In this document: positions 8,332-15,817 of the stretch, piece after piece | Layout of the letters: every line of letters starts with the position of its first letter | How positions within the stretch are numbered: position 1 is the first letter of the stretch | Source: Myxococcales bacterium | Lineage (GTDB): Bacteria > Myxococcota > Myxococcia > Myxococcales > JAKAPL01 | Direction of reading: 5' to 3' | DNA length: 53,617 nt | Assembly: GCA_021783235.1 (NCBI GenBank) | Contig: JAJXUD010000028.1 | Span: 1-53,617 of the forward strand | The notes under the pieces: generated by a model | Databases searched by the model: none | What the model saw: only the letters and a program-made list of their open reading frames with translations | Told to the model about the DNA's origin: nothing | Translations under genes and position numbers: made by a program

Positions 8332-8353
8332 CGAGATCCAGGCCGCGGCCGCT

Positions 8354-9310
8354 TCACGGTCGCTCGATCCGCCAGCACCTTCGCGCGCGCTTGCCCTCGA
8401 AGTCGGGGGGCAGCGCGGTCAGCTCGAGAATCCGACAGGAGGCGAGGGGCCCGGGATCGAGCTGGAAGCCCGGGGCGCTCGTCGAGAAGAAGAGGACGCC
8501 CCCGGGGGCGAGGAGCCGGGCCGCGGGGGCGAGGAACCTCCCCTGGTCGAGCGGCAGCTCGAAGGCGCGGCCTCGCTTGCTGGTCGAGCGAGGCGGCGGG
8601 TCGAGGACGACGAGGTCGAAGGGGCCGAAGCTCCCTCGCGAAAGGCCGCGCTCCAGGACCTCGAGCACGTCCCCGCGCACGAGCGCGTGGCGTGGGGAGG
8701 CCAGCCGGTTCAGCTCGAGGTTGCGCCGCGTCCAGTCGAGGTACCGCTGCGAGAGGTCGACCGAGACGCTCTCGCGCGCCCCCCCGGCCGCCGCGTGGAC
8801 GGTGAAGGCGCCCGAGTAGCAGAAGAGGTTCAAGACGCGGCGCCCCTTCGCGAGCGAGCGGACGAGCGCCCGAGTCTGGCGGTGGTCGAGGAAGAGGCCG
8901 ACGTCGAGGTGGGAGTCGAGGTCGATCTCGAACGCGAGGCCGTGCTCGTGGGCGACGGTCTGGCGCGGTGACTCCTTCGGGCGGGGCGGCGGAGCGGACG
9001 GCGTGGCCCGAGGCCGCCCGAGCAGGGGCCGCTGCCGCGCGTGGGTCTTGACCACGATCCGGCCGGTCGGGACGCCGAGCGCCGCCGGGACGGCCTCGAG
9101 GAGCTCCTGGCGCCTCGACTCGTGCAGCGGATCGTCTGGTCTCCACGGGTACTCGTGGACGACGACCCACTCCCCGTAGCGGTCGACCGCGAAGTGGTAG
9201 CCGGGCAGGTCGCGGTCGAAGAGCCGATAGGCGTCGGTCGGCTCGCGCGCCGCCCAGCGGGAGAGGTGGCGGTCCCGCTTGCGGAGCCGGTTTTCGAGCG
9301 CGCCTGGCAC
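8354..9310 (-). CDS. RlmK/RlmI-like 23S rRNA methyltransferase
   Basis: This 318-residue class I S-adenosylmethionine methyltransferase resembles RlmK, the C-terminal half of E. coli RlmL, which makes m7G2069 in 23S rRNA, and the related m5C enzyme RlmI. Residues 1 to about 125 match the substrate domain (ENRLRKRDRHLSRWAAREPTDAYRLFDRDLPGYHFAVDRY). Motif I is RVLNLFCYSGAFTVHAA, the acidic loop is VSVDLS, and the catalytic motif is DLVVLDPPPRS. The RlmL THUMP domain and N-terminal methyltransferase are absent, so this is a stand-alone RlmK. Which base it methylates is an inference. Confidence 0.82.
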   Translation of the reverse strand: MPGALENRLRKRDRHLSRWAAREPTDAYRLFDRDLPGYHFAVDRYGEWVVVHEYPWRPDDPLHESRRQELLEAVPAALGVPTGRIVVKTHARQRPLLGRPRATPSAPPPRPKESPRQTVAHEHGLAFEIDLDSHLDVGLFLDHRQTRALVRSLAKGRRVLNLFCYSGAFTVHAAAGGARESVSVDLSQRYLDWTRRNLELNRLASPRHALVRGDVLEVLERGLSRGSFGPFDLVVLDPPPRSTSKRGRAFELPLDQGRFLAPAARLLAPGGVLFFSTSAPGFQLDPGPLASCRILELTALPPDFEGKRARRCWRIERP

Positions 9311-9358
9311 GGGGCGACCCTCGCGGGCGCGACGCGCGGTGTCAAGCTGCCTCTCGCC

Positions 9359-9387
9359 TTGACACTCTAGTTTGGATGTTGTCTAAA
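9359..9387 (+). promoter_or_regulatory. Sigma-70 promoter of the nuo operon
   Basis: A perfect -35 box TTGACA (9359-9364) and a -10 box TCTAAA (9382-9387) are separated by 17 bp. The predicted start is near 9394, leaving a leader of about 34 nt before the nuoA GTG. No other gap of useful size exists until after nuoN, so this probably drives all twelve genes. Confidence 0.75.
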
Positions 9388-9427
9388 GCGCGGCGGTCAG
9401 GGGGTATAGAGAGCGGAGGTTCTCCTC

Positions 9428-9856
9428 GTGGGATTTCACTTCGCGAACGTCCTCGTCTTCGCGGGCGCGGCGATCGGCTTCTGCCTCGGCAACCTGCTCA
9501 TCGGCTCGTTGCTCCGGCCCTACTTTCCGAGCCACGAGAAGTCGCTGATCTACGAGTGCGGCGAGCTTCCGGTCGGCGAGGCCTGGTTCAATTTCAACCC
9601 CCGCTTCTACGTCATCGCCTTGATCTTCGTCATCTTCGAGGTCGAGATTGCGCTGATGCTCCCGGTGGCGCTGGTCTACCGGGCCTGGGTGACGGGCAAG
9701 GGCGGCGGCCTCGCCTTCGCCGAGCTGCTCACCTTCACGATCATCCTGCTGGTCGGCCTCGTCTGGGCCTGGGCCCACGGCGACCTCGAGTGGATCAAGC
9801 GGATCGCCCCCGAAAAGAGCGCGCCGGCCACCCCTGCACCGGCGGCGCAGGGCTAG
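9428..9856 (+). CDS. nuoA: NADH-quinone oxidoreductase subunit A
   Basis: This 142-residue membrane subunit of complex I has three transmembrane helices and the diagnostic loop SLIYECGELPVGEAWFNFNPRFY between helices 1 and 2, whose conserved Cys lines the quinone-site region. Helix 2 ends FVIFEVEIALMLP, typical of NuoA. The C-terminal tail is Ala/Pro-rich and probably disordered. It starts with GTG, 8 nt after a GGAGG ribosome-binding site. It is the first gene of the operon. Confidence 0.96.
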   Translation: MGFHFANVLVFAGAAIGFCLGNLLIGSLLRPYFPSHEKSLIYECGELPVGEAWFNFNPRFYVIALIFVIFEVEIALMLPVALVYRAWVTGKGGGLAFAELLTFTIILLVGLVWAWAHGDLEWIKRIAPEKSAPATPAPAAQG

Positions 9857-9868
9857 CGGAGAGCCACC

Positions 9869-10423
9869 ATGCCGAACGACTACGCACACGACCCCGGCGC
9901 CGGCGCGACGGTCCTGACGACGCAGACGAGCATCGTCGAGAACGTCCTGAACCTCGCGCGCAAGAGCTCGGTCTGGTTTCTCCTCTTCGGCCTCGCCTGC
10001 TGCGGCATCGAGCTGATGCAGACCGGCGGCCCGCGCGCCGACCTCGACCGCTTCGGCTCGGTGCCGCGCGCCACCCCGCGCCAGAGCGACCTGATGATCG
10101 TCGCCGGCACGCTCACCTACAAGATGGCGATCCGCTGCCGGCTGCTCTACCAGCAGATGCCGGAGCCCAAGTACGTCCTCTCGATGGGCTCCTGTGCCAC
10201 CTGCGGCGGCCTCTTCCAGTACAGCTACTCGGTCGTGAAGGGGGTCGACAAGATCATCCCCGTCGACGTCTACGTGCCGGGTTGCCCGCCGCGCCCCGAG
10301 GCGCTCACCGAGGGCTTCATGCGGATCCAGGACCTCATGATGCGCGAGCGCTGGAAGGCCAAGATGCGGCCGCGCACCGAGAAGAGGCTCGGCGTGCAGT
10401 ACCAGGTCCCCGAGACGGTCTGA
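9869..10423 (+). CDS. nuoB: NADH-quinone oxidoreductase subunit B
   Basis: This 184-residue protein is the complex I subunit that carries cluster N2, the last iron-sulfur centre before quinone. The four ligands are visible: the tandem cysteines in [11 protein letters not shown], then the cysteines in [18 protein letters not shown] and [11 protein letters not shown]. It sits in the peripheral arm next to NuoD and NuoI. It follows nuoA by 12 nt with a GGAGAG ribosome-binding site. Confidence 0.97.
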   Translation: MPNDYAHDPGAGATVLTTQTSIVENVLNLARKSSVWFLLFGLACCGIELMQTGGPRADLDRFGSVPRATPRQSDLMIVAGTLTYKMAIRCRLLYQQMPEPKYVLSMGSCATCGGLFQYSYSVVKGVDKIIPVDVYVPGCPPRPEALTEGFMRIQDLMMRERWKAKMRPRTEKRLGVQYQVPETV

Positions 10424-10435
10424 GCGAGGCGTTCG

Positions 10436-11065
10436 ATGACCCTTTCCCCGGAAGAGATCCACGCGAAGGCCAAGGCGGCGTTCGGCGAAGCCGTCGGCGA
10501 GCTGCAGCCGCCCGCGAAGGACGCCTTCTTCACCGTGACGCCCGCGAAGATCCGCGAGGTCTGCGCCTTCCTGAAGGAAGATCCTTCGCTCGCCTTCGAC
10601 TTCCTCGAGGACGTGACGGCCACCGACCACCACCCGAAGGAGCCGCTGATCCGGCTGGTCTACCACCTCTTCAGCTACCGGCACCGGCACGGCATCGTGG
10701 TGAAGGCCGAGCTGCCGCGGGACGGGGCGTCGCTTCCGTCGCTCGATCCCGTCTGGAAGGCGGCCAACTGGCTCGAGCGCGAGGTCTACGACCTCTTCGG
10801 CGTCGCCTTCGAGGGACACCCGGACCTGCGCCGGATCATGATGCCGGACGACTGGGTGGGCCACCCGCTCCGCAAGGATTACCAGGAGGCGGGCGGCTAC
10901 TTCGACATCACGAACGTCCGCGACAGCGCGCTCGTCGAGTTCCGCCGCATGGACGAGGCGGTCAGGGCGGCCGCCGAGAAGTCCGCGGCCACGAACGCCA
11001 CCCCGGCCACTCCGGCCACCGCCCCCGCCGCCCCCGCACCCGCCGGCGGCGCGCAGGTCCACTGA
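10436..11065 (+). CDS. nuoC: NADH-quinone oxidoreductase subunit C
   Basis: This 209-residue protein is the 30-kDa complex I subunit that packs against NuoD. The family signature appears as [24 protein letters not shown], followed by [13 protein letters not shown]. The last 45 residues are an Ala/Pro/Thr-rich tail beyond the usual end of the family. It is separate from NuoD, unlike the NuoCD fusion of E. coli. Confidence 0.96.
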   Translation: MTLSPEEIHAKAKAAFGEAVGELQPPAKDAFFTVTPAKIREVCAFLKEDPSLAFDFLEDVTATDHHPKEPLIRLVYHLFSYRHRHGIVVKAELPRDGASLPSLDPVWKAANWLEREVYDLFGVAFEGHPDLRRIMMPDDWVGHPLRKDYQEAGGYFDITNVRDSALVEFRRMDEAVRAAAEKSAATNATPATPATAPAAPAPAGGAQVH

Positions 11066-11074
11066 GAGGCTGCG

Positions 11075-12223
11075 ATGGACGAGCTCGTCATCCAGAAACT
11101 CGGGCCGCTCTCCGACGAGGAGATGGTCCTCAACATGGGGCCGCAGCACCCCTCCACCCACGGCGTCATCCGCTTCGTCGTCAAGGGCGACGGCGAGGTC
11201 ATCAAGGTGGCCCTGCCGGTGGTCGGCTACCTGCACCGAGCCATCGAGAAGATCGGCGAGATCGTCACCTTCCCTGGCTTCATGCCCTACACCGACCGGG
11301 CCGACTACCTCGCCGCGATGTTCGCGAACGAGGGCTACGCGCTCGCCGTCGAGAAGCTGATGGGCCTCGAGGCGCCGCCGCGCGCCCAGTACTGCCGCGC
11401 CATCTCCTGCGAGCTCAACCGGATCGCGAGCCACCTCATCTCGGTCGGCACCATGGGACAGGACATCGGCGCGCTGACGCCCTTCGTCCACGCGCTGCGC
11501 GAGCGCGAGACCCTGAACGACCTGATCGAGGAGCTCTGCGGGGCGCGCCTCACCTACCACTACCACCGGATCGGCGGCGTGGCCTTCGACGTGCCGGACG
11601 GCTGGGCCGAGAAGACGCTCCGCTTCCTCGATCGCTTCGAGCGGATCCTCGACGAGTACGACCGGCTGCTCACCTGGAACGAGATCTACGTCAAGCGGCT
11701 CGCGGACCTCGGGGTCATCCCGGCGGAGATGGCCATCGACTACGGCCTCGTCGGCCCGAACCTGCGCGCCTCGGGCGTCGACTGGGACCTGCGGCGCGAT
11801 CTCCCCTACGGCTGCTACCGGGACTTTCAGTTCCAGGTGCCGGTCGGCAAGGGCTGGGTCGGCAAGGTCGGCGACTGCTTCGACCGCTACTACGTCCGCA
11901 TCCTCGAGATGCGCGAGAGCGTGAAGATCGTCCGCCAGGCCCTCGAGAAGCTGCCGGCCGGCGAGACGATGCACCCGAAGATCCCGAAGAAGGTGAAGCC
12001 GCCCGCCGGCGAGGCCTGGGCGCGGGTGGAGAGCGCCCGCGGCGAGATGGGCTACTACGTCACCGCGGACGGCGTCTCCGAGAAGGCCCAGCGCGTCCGC
12101 ATCCGCACGGGATCGTACCTCGCCATGGGCGTGGTCGAGCCGCTCTCGCGCGGCATGATGATCGCGGACCTCGTGGCCCTCATCGCGTCGCTCGACGTCG
12201 TCGCCCCCGAGATCGACCGGTAA
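11075..12223 (+). CDS. nuoD: NADH-quinone oxidoreductase subunit D
   Basis: This 382-residue protein is the 49-kDa subunit that forms the quinone cavity with NuoB. Recognisable segments are [16 protein letters not shown] near the N-terminus (whose His lines the quinone site), [39 protein letters not shown] and the end [11 protein letters not shown]. It descends from the large subunit of NiFe hydrogenases but lacks the nickel ligands, as expected. The length is close to the family norm. Confidence 0.97.
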   Translation: MDELVIQKLGPLSDEEMVLNMGPQHPSTHGVIRFVVKGDGEVIKVALPVVGYLHRAIEKIGEIVTFPGFMPYTDRADYLAAMFANEGYALAVEKLMGLEAPPRAQYCRAISCELNRIASHLISVGTMGQDIGALTPFVHALRERETLNDLIEELCGARLTYHYHRIGGVAFDVPDGWAEKTLRFLDRFERILDEYDRLLTWNEIYVKRLADLGVIPAEMAIDYGLVGPNLRASGVDWDLRRDLPYGCYRDFQFQVPVGKGWVGKVGDCFDRYYVRILEMRESVKIVRQALEKLPAGETMHPKIPKKVKPPAGEAWARVESARGEMGYYVTADGVSEKAQRVRIRTGSYLAMGVVEPLSRGMMIADLVALIASLDVVAPEIDR

Positions 12224-12232
12224 GGAGCGAGA

Positions 12233-13486
12233 ATGCAAACCGCCGCCGACCAGCTCATCCGCTCCCTCTTCCACCAGGACCCCGGCAGCTGGCCCTGGAC
12301 ACAGCTCGTCTACCTCGCGTTCATGCTCGCCGCCGGCATGATCATGACCACCTTCGCGGCGGTCTTCTCGGGCACCCTCTCCTGGTACGAACGGCGCGTC
12401 GCCGCCCGCATGCAGAGCCGCATCGGCCCGAACCGCGTGGGACCGGCCGGCTTCCTCGTCTGGGTGGCCGACGCCTTGAAGCTCATCACGAAGGAGGACG
12501 TCATCCCCGCCGACGCGGACCCGATCCTCTTCCGGATGGGGCCCTACTTCGTCGTGACCGGGCTCGTCCTCACCTTCGTCGCCCTCCCCTTCGGCGACCG
12601 GATCATCGCGGCCGACATGAACCTCGGCCTCTTCTACATCCTCTCCATCACCGCGCTCGTCGTCGTGGGCATCATCATGAGCGCCTGGTCGTCGAACTCG
12701 AAGTGGTCGCTCATCGGCGGCATCCGCTCGGCGGCGCAGGTCATCAGCTACGAGATCCCGGCCGGCCTCGCGGTGATGGTGCCGGTGCTGCTCGCGGGCT
12801 CCCTCTCCACGCAGGGGATCATCCGAGCCCAGGGCGGACCCGCGGGCGGCTCGTTCTTCGAGATCGGCGGCTGGCCCTGGAACTGGTTCCTCTTCGAGAA
12901 CCCGATGGCCTTCGCGGCCTTCTTCATCTTCTTCACCGCGGCGCTGGCCGAGGGGAACCGGACGCCGTTCGACCTGCCCGAGGCCGAGAGCGAGCTCGTG
13001 GCCGGCTACAACACCGAGTACTCGGGGATGCGCTTCTCCTACTTCTTCCTCACCGAGTGGGCGAACGTCTGGGTGATGAGCGCGCTCGGCACCCTGCTCT
13101 TCCTCGGCGGCTGGCAGATCCCGGGGGTCGCCTCCGAGGCGGTCGACCACTCGGGCTGGCTCGTCGTGGCCTCGGTGCTCGTCTTCGTCGTGAAGACGCT
13201 CGCGCTCGTCAACGTCGTCGTCTGGCTGCGCTGGACCCTGCCGCGCATCCGCGTCGACCAGATGATGATCCTCTGTTGGAAGTACCTCGTGCCCGTCGCG
13301 ATGGGCTGCGTCCTCCTCACGGCCGGCTGGATCTGGGGCGAGAGCGTCGTCCCCGTCTCGGTGATCTCGGGCTTCCACCTCGCCTTCTTCCTCGTCGCGG
13401 GGATCGTGCCCCTGGTCCTCTTCGTGCGGCAGACGTTCCAGAACCTCAGGCTGGTCGGCGACCGCGTCGACCTGACGAACTGGTAA
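12233..13486 (+). CDS. nuoH: NADH-quinone oxidoreductase subunit H
   Basis: This 417-residue membrane subunit of complex I has eight or nine helices and connects the peripheral and membrane arms at the quinone entrance. Signatures are YERRVAARMQSRIGPNRVGP, LQ-type loop DALKLITKEDVIPADAD, SSNSKWSLIGGIRSAAQVISYEIP and AEGNRTPFDLPEAESELVAGYNTEYSGMRF. It is somewhat longer than E. coli NuoH (325), mainly from an insert around residues 195-225 (LSTQGIIRAQGGPAGGSFFEIGGWP) and a longer N-terminus. Confidence 0.97.
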   Translation: MQTAADQLIRSLFHQDPGSWPWTQLVYLAFMLAAGMIMTTFAAVFSGTLSWYERRVAARMQSRIGPNRVGPAGFLVWVADALKLITKEDVIPADADPILFRMGPYFVVTGLVLTFVALPFGDRIIAADMNLGLFYILSITALVVVGIIMSAWSSNSKWSLIGGIRSAAQVISYEIPAGLAVMVPVLLAGSLSTQGIIRAQGGPAGGSFFEIGGWPWNWFLFENPMAFAAFFIFFTAALAEGNRTPFDLPEAESELVAGYNTEYSGMRFSYFFLTEWANVWVMSALGTLLFLGGWQIPGVASEAVDHSGWLVVASVLVFVVKTLALVNVVVWLRWTLPRIRVDQMMILCWKYLVPVAMGCVLLTAGWIWGESVVPVSVISGFHLAFFLVAGIVPLVLFVRQTFQNLRLVGDRVDLTNW

Positions 13487-13490
13487 AGCG

Positions 13491-13814
13491 ATGACCGAAT
13501 CGATCGAGCAGCAGCTGCGAGCGACCACCGCCCAGGAGCGGTTCGATTCCATCCCCGACCGAGCCCCGGCAAACGAACGCTCCTCCTCGCGCCGTCTGGC
13601 CGGGAGCGTCATCTGCCTGACGGCGTCCGGGGCGGCCGAGATGTTGTCTCTCTGCTTCCCGGCGCACCCTTGGGTGGTGTTCTCCGCAGGATCCATTCTG
13701 ATCGGGACGGTTCTGGCCCAGCCCAAATCGGATCGTCTTTGGGCCACCGTCTCGTGGCTTCTCTCCTTCGCAACCTTCTGGGCATGCAGCCGCTTGCTCG
13801 GCACGGGGCACTGA
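13491..13814 (+). CDS. Orphan small membrane protein inside the nuo operon
   Basis: I do not recognise this 107-residue protein. Residues 1-35 are hydrophilic (MTESIEQQLRATTAQERFD). Three predicted transmembrane helices follow, around GSVICLTASGAAEMLSLCF, WVVFSAGSILIGTVLA and WATVSWLLSFATFWACSRLL. It starts 4 nt after the nuoH stop and ends 19 nt before nuoI, so it must be co-transcribed. Codon use seems less GC3-biased than in its neighbours. No complex I subunit is normally encoded here; it may be an accessory or assembly factor, or an insertion. Confidence 0.75.
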   Translation: MTESIEQQLRATTAQERFDSIPDRAPANERSSSRRLAGSVICLTASGAAEMLSLCFPAHPWVVFSAGSILIGTVLAQPKSDRLWATVSWLLSFATFWACSRLLGTGH

Positions 13815-13833
13815 AGCTCCAGGAAACCAGGCC

Positions 13834-14730
13834 ATGGCCATCGAGTACGTCGAGAACATCAAGGGCACCGTCGGAAGCTTCTGGCACGGCATGAGCATCA
13901 CGCTCAGCCACCTCTTCCGCCGGCCGGACACGCTGCAGTACCCCGACACCCGGGCGCCGCTGCGCGACACGCTGCCGTCGCGCTACCGCGGCTTCCTCGA
14001 GGTGGACATCGACATCTGCACCGGCTGCCTCGCCTGCGAGAAGGCCTGCCCCATCGGCTGCATCAAGATCCAGGTGGAGAAGGACCCGAACAACCCGAAG
14101 CAGCGCTACATGACGCAGTTCGACCTCGACGAGGCGAAGTGCATGTTCTGCGGCATGTGCGTCGAGCCGTGCCCCACCGGCGCCATCCAGCACACCCGCG
14201 AGTTCGAAGGCTCGGTCATCGACCTTCGCAACCTCACCTTCCGCTGGGTCGATCCCGCGAAGCCGTCGCCGCTCTACAAGGTGCCGAAGGGCACCCAGGC
14301 CTACCTGCGAAAGCCGCTCGGTTCGCTCGTGCGGACCAAGATCAAGGCCTGGGACGACCCGGGACCGGCCTGGCTGCCGCCCGCCCGGGAGGGGACCGCC
14401 GCCCCGGCGACGAAGAAGGCGGTGGGGGCCGCCAACGCGCAGGCGGTCGAGCAGGCGAAGAAGGCGATCGGCGCCGACGCGAAGAGGCTCACCGTGATCC
14501 TCGAGGAGACTCAGGCGGGCACCGATTGCGGCGAGTGCACCTACCCGACCTGCCACGACTACTCGGTGGCGATGGCGAGCGGCAAAGAGGCACGGACGAA
14601 CCTCTGCAGCCCGGGCGGCGCCGAGACGCACGCCGCGACCGATCTCATCATGCTGACCTTCAAGACGGGCGCGGTGCCCGCTGGCGGCGCCCCCGCCCCC
14701 ACGGCCGCCGGGGAGCCCCCCAAGGCCTGA
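13834..14730 (+). CDS. nuoI: NADH-quinone oxidoreductase subunit I with extra C-terminal Fe-S domain
   Basis: This 298-residue protein combines a normal NuoI with an unusual extension. Residues 1 to about 190 match NuoI: two ferredoxin-type [4Fe-4S] motifs with C62, C65, C68, C72 and C103, C106, C109, C113 (ICTGCLACEKACP and CMFCGMCVEPCP), holding clusters N6a and N6b. After an Ala/Lys-rich linker, residues 213-265 hold a further cysteine set, C232-x2-C235-x4-C240-x17-C258, in the context DCGECTYPTC and LCSPGG. This is the pattern of the small four-cysteine Fe-S domain of RnfB and of corrinoid Fe-S proteins (Pfam FeS, PF04060). Standard NuoI ends at about 160-190 residues, so an additional [4Fe-4S] cluster is inferred. 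Confidence 0.93.
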   Translation: MAIEYVENIKGTVGSFWHGMSITLSHLFRRPDTLQYPDTRAPLRDTLPSRYRGFLEVDIDICTGCLACEKACPIGCIKIQVEKDPNNPKQRYMTQFDLDEAKCMFCGMCVEPCPTGAIQHTREFEGSVIDLRNLTFRWVDPAKPSPLYKVPKGTQAYLRKPLGSLVRTKIKAWDDPGPAWLPPAREGTAAPATKKAVGAANAQAVEQAKKAIGADAKRLTVILEETQAGTDCGECTYPTCHDYSVAMASGKEARTNLCSPGGAETHAATDLIMLTFKTGAVPAGGAPAPTAAGEPPKA

Positions 14731-14743
14731 CGAGGTGACGAGA

Positions 14744-15502
14744 ATGGCGCAAGCAGACAGGCGCGGCTCGGCCGCGCAGAAGATCCTCATCGGCCTCGCC
14801 CTGCTCTCGGCGCTGGGCCTCGCGGCGGTCATCGTCGGCCGCATCCTGATCGGCGGCATGCCCGCCGAGGGGTTGCCGGCCGAGCAGCGGACCGGCCTCC
14901 TCTTTCAGGTCGGCCGCCTCTTCGAGCTCGGGCAGCCCTCGGACTTCCTCTGGTACGGGCTCGCCCTCCTGACCCTCGGCTCGGCCGCCGGCGTCGCCTT
15001 CTCGCGCAACATCATCTACTCGGCCTTCTCCCTGCTCGGCGCCTTCCTGGGGGTCGCCGCGATGTACGTCTACCTGGGCGCCCCGTTCCTCGCGGTGACG
15101 CAGGTCCTCATCTACATCGGCGGCGTCCTCGTCCTGATCCTCTTCGCGGTCATGCTCACCTCGCACATCCGCGACGTGAAGGTGACGAACAGCGCGCTCG
15201 GCCTCGGGCCGGGCGCGGTCGTGCTCCTCGCCTGCCTGGGGCTGCTGACCGTCGTCGCCGGCGGTACCCCCTGGAAGCAGCTGCCCGCGGCCCCGCTCAC
15301 CGACCGGACCGCCGACATCGGCACGGCCTTCCTGTCGACCTACCTCCTCCCCTTCGAGATCGCCTCCGTCATCCTGCTCGCCACGCTCATCGGCGCGATC
15401 GTCATCGCCCGCAAGGACGACCCGGCGGATGCCGGGGGGCCGCCCTCGCCGGCCGACGGGCAAAGGACGCGGGCCGAAGCCCCCTCACAGGAGACTCGCT
15501 AG
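14744..15502 (+). CDS. nuoJ: NADH-quinone oxidoreductase subunit J
   Basis: This 252-residue membrane subunit of complex I has five to six helices. The core GSAAGVAFSRNIIYSAFSLLGAFLGVAAMYVYLGAPFLAVTQVLIYIGGVLVLILFAVMLT is typical NuoJ, including the pi-bulge helix region VQ.LVY.G...VL. The N-terminus carries an additional helix of about 60 residues. The ATG at 14744 is preferred over the GTG at 14735, because the GTG lies inside the ribosome-binding site GAGGTG. Its stop abuts the nuoK start. Confidence 0.94.
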   Translation: MAQADRRGSAAQKILIGLALLSALGLAAVIVGRILIGGMPAEGLPAEQRTGLLFQVGRLFELGQPSDFLWYGLALLTLGSAAGVAFSRNIIYSAFSLLGAFLGVAAMYVYLGAPFLAVTQVLIYIGGVLVLILFAVMLTSHIRDVKVTNSALGLGPGAVVLLACLGLLTVVAGGTPWKQLPAAPLTDRTADIGTAFLSTYLLPFEIASVILLATLIGAIVIARKDDPADAGGPPSPADGQRTRAEAPSQETR

Positions 15503-15814
15503 ATGCTCCACGTCGGCCTCGCCCACTTCCTCGTCGTCGCGGCGGCGCTCTTCTCGCTCGGGGCCTTCTGCGTCATCACCCGCAAGAACGCCGTCGGCAT
15601 CCTGATGGGCATCGAGCTCATCCTGAACGCCGCGAACATCAACTTCGTCGCCTTCGAGCACTACTCGGCCGGCGGCCTCCATGGGCAGGTCTTCGCCCTC
15701 TTCGTCATCGTGCTCGCCGCGGCCGAAGCGGCGATCGGCCTCGCCATCGTGCTCGCCCTCTTCCACGCCCTGCGCTCCATCGACGTCACGCGGGCGGCAG
15801 AGCTCAAGGAGTAG
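15503..15814 (+). CDS. nuoK: NADH-quinone oxidoreductase subunit K
   Basis: This 103-residue complex I subunit has three helices. The proton-path glutamates are in place: GILMGIELILNAANINFVAF (Glu of helix 2) and VIVLAAAEAAIGLAIVLALF (Glu of helix 3). The length equals the family norm. Its ATG follows the nuoJ TAG directly, without an intervening base, so translation is probably coupled. Confidence 0.97.
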   Translation: MLHVGLAHFLVVAAALFSLGAFCVITRKNAVGILMGIELILNAANINFVAFEHYSAGGLHGQVFALFVIVLAAAEAAIGLAIVLALFHALRSIDVTRAAELKE

Positions 15815-15817
15815 CGC

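Noticed and set aside
9383-13804. Very long open frame on the minus strand opposite nuoA-nuoH
   Set aside because: It is a GC-rich shadow of the well-conserved nuo genes; its translation is an Asp/Glu/His/Arg/Val-rich sequence without any family features.
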